From positions 3,038,001 to 3,102,000 of the forward strand of contig JANEZZ010001570.1 of assembly GCA_026122225.1 (NCBI GenBank): DNA of 64,000 nt. Reading direction: 5' to 3'. Shown one piece after another: positions 53,801 through 64,000 of the stretch. Source of the DNA: Heloderma charlesbogerti. Taxonomy: Eukaryota; Chordata; Lepidosauria; Squamata; Helodermatidae. How positions within the stretch are numbered: the stretch's first letter is position 1; each line of letters starts with the position of its first letter. Under the pieces are notes generated by a model, which saw nothing but the letters and a program-made list of their open reading frames with translations, ran no database searches and was not told where the DNA came from. The translations under genes were made by a program, and so were the position numbers.

Positions 53801-56800
53801 TTAACACCCCTTCATGGATCACTGCCTTGTTGTGGCGAAGGGGTTTGCATAACTCAGTGAAGCCATAAGCTATGCCGTGCAGGGCCACCCAAGACAGACA
53901 GGTCATGGTGGAGAGTTCTGACAAAATGTGATCTACTGGAGAAGGAAATGGCAACCCACTCCAGTATTCTTGCCAAGAAAACCCCATGGAACGTATCACA
54001 AGGCTAAAAGATATGACACCGGAAGGTGAGCCCCTCAGGTCGGAAGGTGTCCAATATACTACTGGGGAGCAGAGGGAATTTCCAAGTAGCGCCAGAAAGA
54101 GTGAAGCAGCTGGGCCAAATCCAAAAGGACACTCAGCTGTGGATGTGTCTGGTGGTGAAAAGAAAGTCCGATGCTGTAAAGAACAATACTGTTTTGGAAC
54201 CTGGAATGTAAGATCAATGAATCAAGGTAAGCTGGAGATGGTCAAACATGAGATGGCAAGATTGAACATCGACATCTTGGGAATCAGTGAACTAAAATGG
54301 ATAGGCATGGGTGAATTTAATTCAGGTGACCATTATATCTACTACTGTGGGCAAGAATCCCTTAGAAGAAATGGAATAGCACTCATAGTCAACAAAAGGG
54401 TGGGAAAAGCAGTACTGGGGTACAATCTCAAAAACAATAGAATTATCTCAGTACGAATCCAAGCCAAACCATTCAACGTCACAGTAATTCAAGTCTATGA
54501 CCCGACCACTGAGGCCGAAGAAGCTGAGGTTGATCAGTTCTATGAAGACCTACAACACCTTCTAGAACTAACACCAAAAAAAGATGTCCTCTTCATCATA
54601 GGGGATTGGAAAGCTTAAGTAGGAAGTCCAGAAATCACCGGGATAACAGGCAAGCATGGCCTTGGTGTACAAAATGAAGCAGGACAAAGGCTAATAGAGT
54701 TTTGCCAAGAGAACACGCTGATCATAGCAAACACTCTTTTCCAACAGCACAAGAGGCGACTCTACACATGGACATCACCAGATGGTCAATATCGAAATCA
54801 GATTGATTATGTCCTTTGTAGCCAAAGATGGAGAAGCTCTATACAGTCAGTAAGAACAAGACCTGGAGCTGAATGTGGCTCAGATCATGAGCTTCTTATT
54901 GCAAAATTTTGGCTGAAATTGAAGAACATAGGGAAAACCACTAAACCATTCAGGTAGGACCTAAATCATATCCCTTATGAATATATAGTGGATGTGAGGA
55001 ATAGATTTAAGGGATTACATCTGATAGACAGAGTGCCTGAGGAACTATGGACAGAGGTCCATAACATTGTTCAGGAGGCAGCAACTAAATCCAACCCAAA
55101 CAAAAAGAAATGCAAGAAAGCAAAGTGGCTGTCTGATGAGGCTTTACAAGTAGCTCAGGAAAGAAGGGAAGTGAAAAGCAAGGGAGAAAGGGGAAGATAT
55201 ATCCAACTGAATGCAGAGTTCCAGAGAATAGCAAGGAGAGACAAGGAGGCCTTCTTAAATGAACAATGCAAAGAAATCGAGGAAAACAATAGAATGGGAA
55301 AGACTAGAGATCTCTTCAAGAAAATTGGAGATCTCAAGGGAACGTTTTGTGCAAAGATGGGCATGATAAAGGACAAAGAAGGCAGGGACCTAACAGAAGC
55401 AGATGAGATTAAGAAGAGGTGGCAAGAATACACAGAAGAACTATACAGGAAAGATCTGAATGTCCCTGATAGCCATGATAGTGCGGTTACTGAACTTGAG
55501 CCGGACATCCTAGAGAGTGAAGTCAAGTGGGCCTTAGGAAGCATTACTAACAAAAAAGCTAGCGGAGGTGACAGTATTCCAGCTGAGCTATTTAAAATCC
55601 TAAAAGATGATGCTGTTAAAGTGCTGCACTCAATATGCCAACAAATTTGGAACACTCAACAGTGGCCACAAGACTGGAAAAGGTCAGTTTACATTCCAAT
55701 TCCAAAGAAGCGCAATGCCAAAGAGTGTTCAAACTACCACACAATTGTGCTCATTTCACATGCCAGCAAGGTTATGCTCAAAATCCTACAAGCTAGGCTT
55801 CAGTGGTATGTGAACCGAGAACTACCGGAAGTACAAGTGGGGTTTCGAAGAGGCAGAGGAACTACAGATCAAACCGCCAACATTCGCTGGATCATGGAGA
55901 AAGCAAGAGAATTCCAGAAAAACGTCTATTTCTGCTTCATTGACTACGCTGAAGCCTTTGATTGTGTGGATCACAACAAACTGTGGCAAATTCTGAAAGA
56001 GATGGGAATACCAGACCACCTTACCTGTCTCCTGAGAAACCTGTATGAGGGTCAAGAAGCAACAGTAAGAACTGGACATGGAAGGACCGACTGGTTCAAA
56101 ATTGGGAAAGGAGTACAACAAGGCTGTATATTGTCGCCCTGCTTATTTAATTTATATGCAGAGTACATCATGAGAAATGCCAGGTTGGATGAATCACAGG
56201 TCGGAATTAAGATTGCCGGGAGAATTATCAACAACCTCAGATACGCAGACGATACCACCCTAATGGCAGAAAGCGAAGAGGATCTAAAGAGCTTCTTGGT
56301 GAGGGTGAAAGTGGAGAGCGCAAAAGCTGGTTTGAAACTCAACATTAAAAAAACTAAGATTATGGCATCTGGCCCCATCACTTCCTGGCATATAGAAGGG
56401 GAAGAAATAGAAGCAGTGACAGATTTTACTTTCTTGGGCTCCAAGATCACCGCAGATGGTGACTGTAGCCATGAAATTAAAAGACGCTTGCTCCTTGGGA
56501 GGAAAGCTATGGCAAACCTAGACAGCATAATAAGAAGCAGAGACATCACTTTGCCGACAAAGGTCCGCATAATCAAAGCTATGGTTTTCCCAGTAATAAC
56601 GTATGGCTGTGAAAGCTGGACTATAAGGAAGGCTGAGCACCGAAGAATTGATGCTTTTGAACTGTGGTGCTGGAGAAGACTCTTACGAGTCCCCTGGACT
56701 GCAAGGAGGTCAAATCAATCAACCCTAAAGGAAATCAGCCCTGACTGCTCATTGGAAGGACAGATACTGAAGCTGAAGCTGAAATATTTTGGCCACATAA

Positions 56801-57026
56801 TGTGAAGAGAAAACTCCCTGGAAAAGACCCTGATGCTGGGAAAGACTGAAGGCAAAAGGAGAAGGGGACGGCAGAGGATGAGATGGCTAGATAGCATCAC
56901 CGATGCAATGAATATGAACTTGAGCACACTCCGGGAGAGAGTGGAGGACAGGAAGGCCTGGCGTGCTGTGGTCCATGGGGTCACGAAGAGTCGGACACGA
57001 CTGAACGACTGAACAACAACAACAAA
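53801..57026 (+). mobile_element. BovB (RTE-clade) LINE, near full length, plus strand
   Basis: It starts near CACCCCTTCATGGATCACTGCC and ends GAACGACTGAACAACAACAACAAAG, a BovB 3' tail. The order is leader, endonuclease, RT and C-terminus with no insertion. At about 3.2 kb it has the normal BovB length. No TSD was evident. It is the same subfamily as 3136-8120 and closely similar by eye. Confidence 0.95.
53986..57012 (+). pseudogene. BovB endonuclease-reverse transcriptase ORF with few stops
   Basis: The endonuclease begins within 53986-54618 (TWNVRSMNQGKLEMVKHEM, GISELKWIGMGEF) and is stopped by TAA at 54616-54618 directly after GDWKA, where related copies read GDWNAKVG. It resumes to a TAG at 54955-54957. 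A 605-codon frame (54988-56805) holds the RT: FIDYAEAFDCVDHNKLW (motif A, Asp kept, Lys to Glu beside it), GVQQGCILSPCLFNLYAEYI (motif B) and RYADDTTLMAES near 56239 (motif C intact). The C-terminal part has GCESWTIRKAEHRRIDAFEL and WCWRRLLRVPW. TGA at 56803-56805 precedes the last about 70 codons (KTEGKRRRGRQRMRWLDSIT). A handful of lesions only: a young dead copy. Confidence 0.92.
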
Positions 57027-57029
57027 GAA

Positions 57030-59190
57030 ATATTAGTGAAATAGATTTAGCTATGAAAGTGTTTGCGTGAGTCATGCTCAAAGAATTCACATTCAGGTTT
57101 CAAAATCAAATTATCCCTTTTGCCTTTTAATCAGAAAAAAAATGGGAAGAGTGGAAGATTTGCTTAATTAGAACAATATTTAAGATAGATCATCCCTGCT
57201 TGATTAAAAGATAGCTCATTAAGTCCCTGAAAATATCAAATTATGGAAAATATTTGTCTGGCAAAAGTTTAATGTAATCTGTTCAACACCAATTTGCAAA
57301 ACAACATCCATTATAATTATTTTTTAATCCTTTCCATTTAGGATGGTGTCATATTTAAAAGCAGGTATATTCACATGGTTTTATTAGAAAGCCAAGTTCT
57401 ACTCATCGTTATATAGAATTTGTTCCAGAGGTATATTCACACAGCTAAAAGCAACCCTGTCAGTTCCTTGGATTGCCTTCAACCTGGTGTGATATTTTGT
57501 TTAGTCACACAGTATGAACTGAGATAATGGGGAGTCATGTGGTAATCACCCAAAAATTTACCATATATCACTCAAATCCAGAGAAGCAAGAAAGTGTCAG
57601 GGCCCAACCCCAGCACAGCAGTAGGCTCTATAGCTTAAGTCAGAACCTGATCAGAAGTAGTCTGGAAAGATGAGAAGCCCAGGGCCTAAGAGTTTGGCAG
57701 TGCCCAGTTCTTCATGTTATGGCAAGAGGAAGGGGTGGGGCTGGTTTAGGCCTAATCAGCCTGTGGAATGTCAGAACAAATGGGAGCTTATCTCTGTCAC
57801 TTTTCTCCAAGGAAAGCAAGGGGGGCTGAATCTCTTCCATCCAGCTGTTAATTTAGTTAGTCGACCTTGAATGTCATGTGCATGGTTGAGATAGCTAACA
57901 AACCTCTCCATGAGAAACTAGCAGAAGGGGTAGTTTTCGGCTGTTGGGTGGTATAGAAATGAAATAAAAATAAATAAATAAATAAATTTTCAGAGATGTC
58001 ACACCAGTTGATACATCAACTCACAAGGGTGGAATAGATGCCCTATTTGGTGTAAGACTTATCAGTGGGCTAAGATCACCTGTCAATTAGATCTTAGGAG
58101 GTGTGTTATTGCAGCCCCACCCTTGCTTTTAAGCAGATGCCCAGGTTGGGAGCCTTTGCTGAGAACATCGTCTTTAATGTCCTTCTTTTATCATCCATCG
58201 TTTACTGCCTGTAACACTTGATGTTTGGGACTTCCCTCCATCTGAGCTGTGAGAAACACTTTCTCACATGGATTTAGTCTATTTCACCTGCAACCTCTTT
58301 CCTTGAACCTGAAATGTTGTTGAACTGTGAATTAGTAAGAACCTGCCATGGAATGTATTGTTATACTTTTCATAGACCCTGAATTCTTGTTTGCTGTGGA
58401 TTGGGCATCTTCATCTTTGATAGTTTAGAGGGCCTGCCAGCTTGGACTGATCATGACTCTTAGATTTTTCTAAGCCTTGACCCATGTAGCATGGAGATAC
58501 CATAGTGGAAAGATTTTATTAAAGAGAAGCAGATAAACAAAATAATGGAAGCAAAAGTAAGCAAATTGCGATAATTGCGGCAAATATACTACAAAGCAAG
58601 ATAAAGCTTCTGCCACTGGGAACCTCTTTGTCTTATCAAGATAAGACTAGTGGCAAACGCACTGCGATGGCCTGGATATGTGCACCAGCAGTCTGAGGTT
58701 CTGCCTTAGGAGGGTCCCAGGGAATGGTATACTATCCCATTGATCACTCCTGTTCTGGACATAGTCCAATGACTTCAAGAGTGTTTCATATATTCCTTTT
58801 GGGGATAAAGCAGTGGCCCTAACAATTGGCAGGCCATCTGCCCAGCATAGATAACTCTCATCCCAGATGCTCAAGTAGCTAACCTTGAGGTTATGCCAAA
58901 GGCATATCTATGAGTCTTGAGCAGTACAGCATCAACAGAATTAACCCTGGGAACTAGCATAGCTATCCAACTCAATAACCAGGCCCAAATGGCACTTTAG
59001 ACATGGGCAAGAGAACTGGTGCACCACTAACTCCTCCAGATAACAGCAGTCTTCTACTTCATTTCTACTTCAGGAAGTTTGAAGGTATTATTCGCATTGT
59101 CCACAGTTGAACTGAAGCTACTGAAGATACTGAAGTGATCTAGGAGGAAATATCCCTCACTGATGGATGCAGGCCTCCATTGGTCATAGA
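57030..59190. other. Unassigned DNA
   Basis: No gene was recognised over 2.1 kb. Near 57940-57985 the text GGTGGTATAGAAATGAAATAAAAATAAATAAATAAA looks like the 3' tail of an L2 element or tail-sharing SINE, but too little remains to define it. Confidence 0.45.
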
Positions 59191-59199
59191 AACCCTTTT

Positions 59200-60365
59200 T
59201 GGTCACATAAGCCCTTTTCAATGAATGTGCTGATGACACCAAATGATTTAGAGGGATTAAAACAAAAAGGGATTGGAAAGAAATCCAAAAATGTCTCTCT
59301 GAACTGTGGGAATGACAAATGCAGTTCAATGTAAGCAAGTGCCACCTTGGTGCACAAAATCCTAAATTCCTAACTCAGTGAAAATGTCCATCTGGTATGC
59401 AGCTGCTGTGAAAAAGGCAAATTCTGTATTGGACATAATTACAAAAGAAATTTTAAAAATTGCCAGTATCATAATGCCCTTATACAAATCTATGGTGTGA
59501 CCATACTTGGAACTCTGTGTATGGTTCTGGTCACCACACCTGAGTTGGCAGTGATTGACCAGAAAAGGGATCCAGATGTTGTGATGGTTAGTTCAATAAA
59601 ACTTTTGAAGCAGTCTGCAGCTGCCATGAAAAATACACATCCCATGCAGGGAATCATTAGAAAAGGAACTGGAAATAGAACTGCCAATATCATAATGTCT
59701 TTATATAAATCTATGGTGTAACCACACTTCAGATATTGTGTACAGTTCTGATCACCAGAACCTGAAAAAGGATAATGTAGAGCTGGAACAGGTGCAGAAA
59801 TGGACAACCCAACTGATCAATGGGCTGTAACAACTCCCTATGAGAAAAGCTTACAACACTTGGGGTCTGTTTAACTTAGAAAAAAATGCAACTCAGGGGA
59901 GATATGGTAACCTTTTATACAATTATGCATGGTGTGGAGAAAGTGGATAGGGAGAAGGTTTTCTGCCTCTGTCATTATACTAGAACCTGAGGTCATCCAA
60001 TGAATCTGAATGGTGGGAAATTCAGGACAGATAAAAGGAAGTACTTCTTCACACAGCACATTATGAAAGTAGGGGATTCCATATCACAAGATGTAGTGAT
60101 TGCCATGAACTTGGACAGCCTTAAAAAGGGATTCAACCAATTCATGGAAGATAAGGCTATCAATTGCTACTAGCCTTTGATGGCTATATATTACTTTGAG
60201 TATCAGGAGCAGTATCCCTCAGTATACCAGTTGCTGGGAAGGATACTATTGCACTCAGGTCCTGCTTGCGGGCTTCCCATGGGCATTTGGTTGGCCACTG
60301 TGCAAACAGAATACTGGACTAGATAGACCTTTGGTCTGATCCAGCAGGACTCTTCTTATGATCTT
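59200..60365 (+). mobile_element. CR1-type LINE 3' part with partial duplication, plus strand
   Basis: Broken frames show the CR1 C-terminal region: IIRKGTGNRTANIIMSLYKSMV (59650-59720), a decayed EERLKRLGLF/RGDMV zone (59840-59920), GGKFRTDKRKYFFTQHIM (60015-60066) and VIAMNLDSLKKGFNQFMEDKA (60100-60160). The 3' UTR carries CTGGACTAGATAGACCTTTGGTCTGATCC..CTTCTTATGATCTTA, the sense strand of the 21255-21618 fragment. The SLYKSMV segment occurs twice (about 59398-59537 and 59617-59757). Confidence 0.82.
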
Positions 60366-60423
60366 ATATCTGATCCACATGTGTTCTGTCCATATAATTG
60401 ACAACCCTAACTGTCCATAAGAT

Positions 60424-60463
60424 TGCAGTCAGGGATCCTGGAAAGGCAGGATCCCTGACTGCA
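60424..60463. repeat. Perfect 17-bp inverted repeat with 6-base loop
   Basis: TGCAGTCAGGGATCCTG at 60424-60440 and its exact complement at 60447-60463, separated by GAAAGG. It lies outside the recognised CR1 end. No element ends or TSD were found. Confidence 0.9.
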
Positions 60464-60659
60464 TGGAACAATTTTGAGGTGCTTCTGAATGCATCATTGC
60501 AGCTTCTGTTGGGGATGGGTTGCATATATTATGTCTCCTGGGCATATGACTCCTGCTTATATGTAACATGTTTTTCAGCCCTGTGATATAACTGCTTATT
60601 TCTGCAGCTGATATCAGTGGCAAAACTCCCTTTGTTATAACTTATAAGGATTTGTATGA

Positions 60660-61440
60660 TTAATCATTATACTTCAAAGTTATTAAATTACCTTCTACAG
60701 AGGCAACACCTACCCATGAAAAGAATGCAAGCTTTCATCTTTCAGAGAATTCTTAATGATAGTGCATAAAGCAGGAATGTCTAGTTAAAACAGGAATGTC
60801 TACTTCTCTCCTGTAGTGTTGCTTTGCCTTTGTGCATCTCCATAATTGGTTTGTTGATGTCTTCCATGGTAATGCCAGACAGTTACCGCAACATACCACA
60901 AATCCTATTTTACTTTGTAGCTTGCTAGGGGCATTATCCTATGAAAAGAAAGAAAATAGTATGCAATCCTAACATTTCTATAATTCTGGGGTGGATTTGT
61001 CAAATACATGACTTTTCGATAGGAGCACTGAGTGGAATTTCTGATTGGTGTGGATAAGCAGGGCTATAAGAAAATATTCAGAGATTATTCCAGCTTTGTA
61101 ATTTTTCCAAGACTATGGACAAGAATGTTAGACAGCAAATCCTTTCAATCTTTTGGGGGAAATTAACCAACCATAAATATGTCCTTCTTGCAAAGCTTCA
61201 ATGCATGCTTTATCAGTAGATCAAATGCAAAGCTGTTCCCTAAAGTTGGGAAGATTTCAGCTGGCATTAAGCAAACAAGCCTCGCTCTTATTCTGCAAAC
61301 ATGTTTTGCCACTCACGAAACAAAAGATATTCCAGATTATTCGTAAATTGTTTTCTTTTGTCTATTCTGAGCCTCCTACAAAACAACTTTGTTGGGTACC
61401 TCTTGAGTGTTATTAAAAGGGGTAAAAATGTGTAGCATCT
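60660..61440. other. Unassigned AT-rich DNA
   Basis: No gene or definable repeat was recognised. Confidence 0.4.
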
Positions 61441-61444
61441 CCAT

Positions 61445-61690
61445 CCATTCTATTCACATTTCTGTGGTGTAGGGGTTAGACTGTTGGAGTGGGACTTAGG
61501 AAAGCCACAGTCTAGTCTCCACTTGGCCATGAAGCTCACTGGGTCTCTTTGGGCCAGTTACTGACTCTCAGCTTAACCTACCTCACAGGGCTGTTGTGAG
61601 GATAAAATGGAGAGGAGGAGGATCATGTACGCTGCCTAGGGCTCCTTGGTGGAAAGGCAGTATATAAATGTAATAAATCAATGCATAAAA
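61445..61690 (+). mobile_element. tRNA-derived SINE, plus strand
   Basis: A tRNA-like head: GTGGTGTAGGGGTTAGACTG (A box) and CACAGTCTAGTCTCCACTTGGCC in the B-box position. A body follows with CTCACTGGGTCTCTTTGGGCCAG, CAGCTTAACCTACCTCACAG and GGGCTGTTGTGAGGATAAAATGG. The tail GGAAAGGCAGTATATAAATG(TAA)n ends it. This head-body-tail plan is a common squamate SINE; the exact family was not named. Confidence 0.85.
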
Positions 61691-61906
61691 ATTAGCTGAA
61701 AAGCCTTGCTTCCAAACATGTTAGTCTTTCTTTGTACAAAAGGTTCGTCATGTTCTAAGTTTTTTTTATCATTTTCGTCCTTTTCTGTACTTGTTCCAGC
61801 TTGACAGTATGCTTATTTGTGATGGCATGATAAGACAAAGACAAAAAAGAAAAGAAAAAAGATGACCACATATCCTGCAGCTTTGGTTTGTTTTGATCCC
61901 TTAAAC

Positions 61907-62146
61907 CAGGGGTGTCAACCCTCCTTCACCTTCAGGGCCAAAGTCAATTTCAGAGAAGCTTTCAAGGGCCATATTCCACTGATGGGCAGGGCCAAAATAC
62001 CAGCATATTTTTGGGAAACCACCAACCGATTGGAAGTGGAGGGAAAGGGGACAGGGAAGAGGGCACATCTGGGGAACCCCACAGGACTGGATTGGGACCC
62101 CAGGCAGGCCACGTTTGGCCCATGGGCATGAAGTTCAACACCCCTG
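61907..62146. mobile_element. hAT MITE with CAGGGGTGTC termini, 8-bp TSD
   Basis: Starts CAGGGGTGTCAACC and ends GTTCAACACCCCTG, a 14-bp inverted repeat with a canonical hAT (CAGGG/CCCTG) end. Flanks CCTTAAAC (61899-61906) and CTTTAAAC (62147-62154) form an 8-bp TSD with one change. The 240-bp interior contains GGGCCAAAGTC/AAGGGCCATATTCC and GGCAGGCCACGTTTGGCCC and codes for nothing. Confidence 0.88.
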
Positions 62147-62590
62147 CTTTAAACCTTGGTGGCTTGATATTCCTCCCATACTGTATCCCTTACACTTTCA
62201 TAAAATCTTCCCTTCCTTAAGTTAACATTCCAGCTAACATTCTGGCTTTTATTACATAATGGTAAGGGAACAGGAAGAACAAAGCCCTGTAAGATTAGGG
62301 TTCTAAATTGTGCTGAGAATCTCCACAAGTTTATGATATTGTTTTAAAATGTATTTGTATTTGTTTGTGGAGGCCATTTGTCTGGAAAAGCAGGAAATAA
62401 ACACTTAAATCCAAATAAACATAGTAACTATTTCAGCCTTACACTTAGCACATAATGGGCAATCGTAGGTTAATTAAATCACAAATTGCCAGGCACAAGC
62501 AGGAGCAAGTGGGGGCCCTGCCTCCAACATGCTCCTTACTTCTATTTTCAGTTAAGAACCTATGATCGCCCTGTTCATAGGTTATTAGAG

Positions 62591-62720
62591 TAACATCCAA
62601 ACCCAGGCATTCAGTGTTGTTTAGGGGTTAAACAACCAGTGCTAACCTAAGATTTGTTGTTGGTTTAACTCTGGGTTGTTTTACCCCTAAACAATCCAGA
62701 GTGTCTGGGTTTGGACATCA
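62591..62720. repeat. Foldback repeat (CATCCAAACCCAG arms)
   Basis: CATCCAAACCCAGGCATTCAGTGTTGTTTAGGGGTTAAACAACC is mirrored by GGGTTGTTTTACCCCTAAACAATCCAGAGTGTCTGGGTTTGGACATC. The arms are about 50 bp with scattered mismatches, around a TAACCTAAGATTTGTTG loop. Probably a small MITE; no TSD is clear. Just upstream GGGCAATCGTAGGTT (62456) and AACCTATGATCGCCC (about 62558-62572) form another inverted pair. Confidence 0.6.
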
Positions 62721-62739
62721 TGCTAACTATGTATGCACG

Positions 62740-63150
62740 GGGCTATTGTAGGTTGCCTCTGAACTCATAGGCTTATGAATATCTAGTTCAGAATGGGAGC
62801 TGCACCTCCCGCTCTGAATTGCAGCTAGACAGGCTTTTTCACCCATCTAGCTGAGGTGTTGTGGAGGGGGAGGGAGGGAGACCGGGGAGGCCTCAGGATA
62901 TGATGTAACCTGGCCTCCCCAGCCCCCTCCCCACCCTGCCCATGGGAACCCCCCCCCCTTTACTTCCTCTCTGAGGTTGCTTTTGTGATCCTGGAAAGGC
63001 AGCTGGCACAGGTCCCTCCACACCAGCTGTGAGGCGGAAGGGGAGGGGAGCTCAGATTTCTCAGTCCAAGGCTGGAGCACTGTCTCTGACCTCAGATCCA
63101 AAATACCGTCTAGCCCCCTAGACGCTGTCCAGGGGCATAGGATTGCTCCC
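62740..63150. mobile_element. Possible PIF/Harbinger-like MITE, right end
   Basis: The right end GGCATAGGATTGCTCCC followed by TAA (63134-63153) matches the TIR of the MITEs at 31248 and 50579. The left end may be GGGGCTATTGTAGGTT near 62740 but is poorly matched. The interior is GC-rich (GGAGGGGGAGGGAGGG near 62864, C runs near 62950) and differs from the other two copies. Confidence 0.45.
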
Positions 63151-63154
63151 TAAA

Positions 63155-64000
63155 GTAAGCTTTTTAGAGTTGTTTTCTTGTTTGAATAGCAAATTCCTCC
63201 TAAATATTTCCAACAGAGAGGCATCTGAAAGATCTTGCTGCTGGCTCCCAGTGGTAACTTGATGTTCAAGATCCAGTAGATAGATAATCACATGAGATGG
63301 TTGATTTTGCTGTACGAAACAGAAACACAAAAGGGGATGAATTAGCTCTGGAGCGAACTTTACAGAAATCCATGCAACCTCTATGACGTTGCCTTGAAGT
63401 TGTCCAACACCTGTGAAAAAGCCCTGATAAATACACTCAATTAATTAGCCCTCTTTTCAGCACTCCCTCATTTACTGAACAGATGTTTGTGTCCTTACAT
63501 GAACAGACAGCAATCAAGTAGTTGCGGATTCTGACAGAGAGAACTGCAGTGATTTGCATGGCTGATAGGCCCACCCTCATTATGTGAAGTAAAGGGCTGG
63601 CTGCTCTGTGGGTAATATTGGTTCTATCAAGTGTCAAGGGTTCTTTTTCCCCCTTCTTGGGTGGTTAAAGAGGGGCAAGCATTAGTGGCTATAATTACCT
63701 TATTAAATACTGCAGACAGGGATACATTAAATGCCTAGGTAGCAGCTGGATAAATTCTACAGAAAGCACCAAGACCACAGCTTTGGGAAGAATCCAACAC
63801 ACTTAAAAATGCTGTCACTGCAAAGCGTTAAGTCTTCCTGAATAGGACAAGCAAAATGGTTTACCATAATAACTTGATAGCAGCACCACATCAAAAAATA
63901 TCCTTCTCATGTAATATTAAAATAGGAGCACAGGCAAGATATATTGATTGTGTCTAGATCAGCCTCCCCCACAACCTGGTGGACCCCTCCCCCCGATGTT
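63155..64000. other. Unassigned DNA
   Basis: No gene or repeat was recognised to the window end. Confidence 0.4.

Overview
The window looks like intergenic or intronic nuclear DNA of a squamate reptile, most likely a lizard. Four things seen together suggest this: RTE/BovB LINEs, L2-clade LINEs, CR1 LINEs with the ATTCTATG-type 3' octamer, and a DIRS/Ngaro-type tyrosine-recombinase retrotransposon, alongside tRNA- and 5S-derived SINEs and GATA, AC and AT microsatellites. No host protein-coding exon, tRNA or rRNA gene was recognised. Every long open frame with recognisable homology belongs to a transposable element, and almost all are broken. The species cannot be named from the sequence.

Layout. 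1-3.1 kb: unassigned DNA with a CR1 tail. 3.1-8.1 kb: a minus-strand BovB split by two hAT-type MITEs, each flanked by an exact 8-bp target-site duplication (TSD). 8.3-9.4 kb: a strongly strand-asymmetric G-rich block, then a C-rich block. 9.5-10.7 kb: an L2 LINE with a serine-coding microsatellite. 11-17 kb: mostly unassigned, with a CR1, a SINE-like repeat and L2 tails. 17.3-21.0 kb: a nearly complete second RTE subfamily with an 11-bp TSD, hit by a MITE. 21-26 kb: a CR1 end, a 5S-derived SINE, and an older inverted-repeat element carrying two MITEs, then a sixth MITE. 26.6-28.2 kb: an L2 with a long open RT frame. 29-35 kb: a further MITE, two other MITE families and old LINE pieces. 38.3-46.3 kb: a DIRS/Ngaro-type element (gag, RT-RNase H, tyrosine recombinase, SGNH hydrolase) interrupted by MITEs, one of them inside another. 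46.7-51.7 kb: L2, CR1 and a Harbinger-like MITE. 53.2-57.0 kb: a foldback hAT-like MITE, a GATA array and a nearly full-length plus-strand BovB. 59-62.2 kb: CR1, a tRNA-derived SINE and a CAGGGGTGTC hAT MITE.

The most unusual content is the MITE family with TAGGGATG...CATCCCTA termini and 8-bp TSDs, as in hAT elements. At least nine copies are present. Their interiors are built almost wholly of palindromes nested in palindromes, with recurrent ACGTAAATATTTACGT and ATGGCGGC modules. Copies have inserted into BovB, RTE, the DIRS element, an older inverted-repeat element and each other, which gives a readable relative chronology. The DIRS element keeps the visible catalytic residues of its RT, recombinase and SGNH domains. 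It is inactivated by a frameshift, by stops several of which look like CGA-to-TGA CpG decay, and by the insertions.
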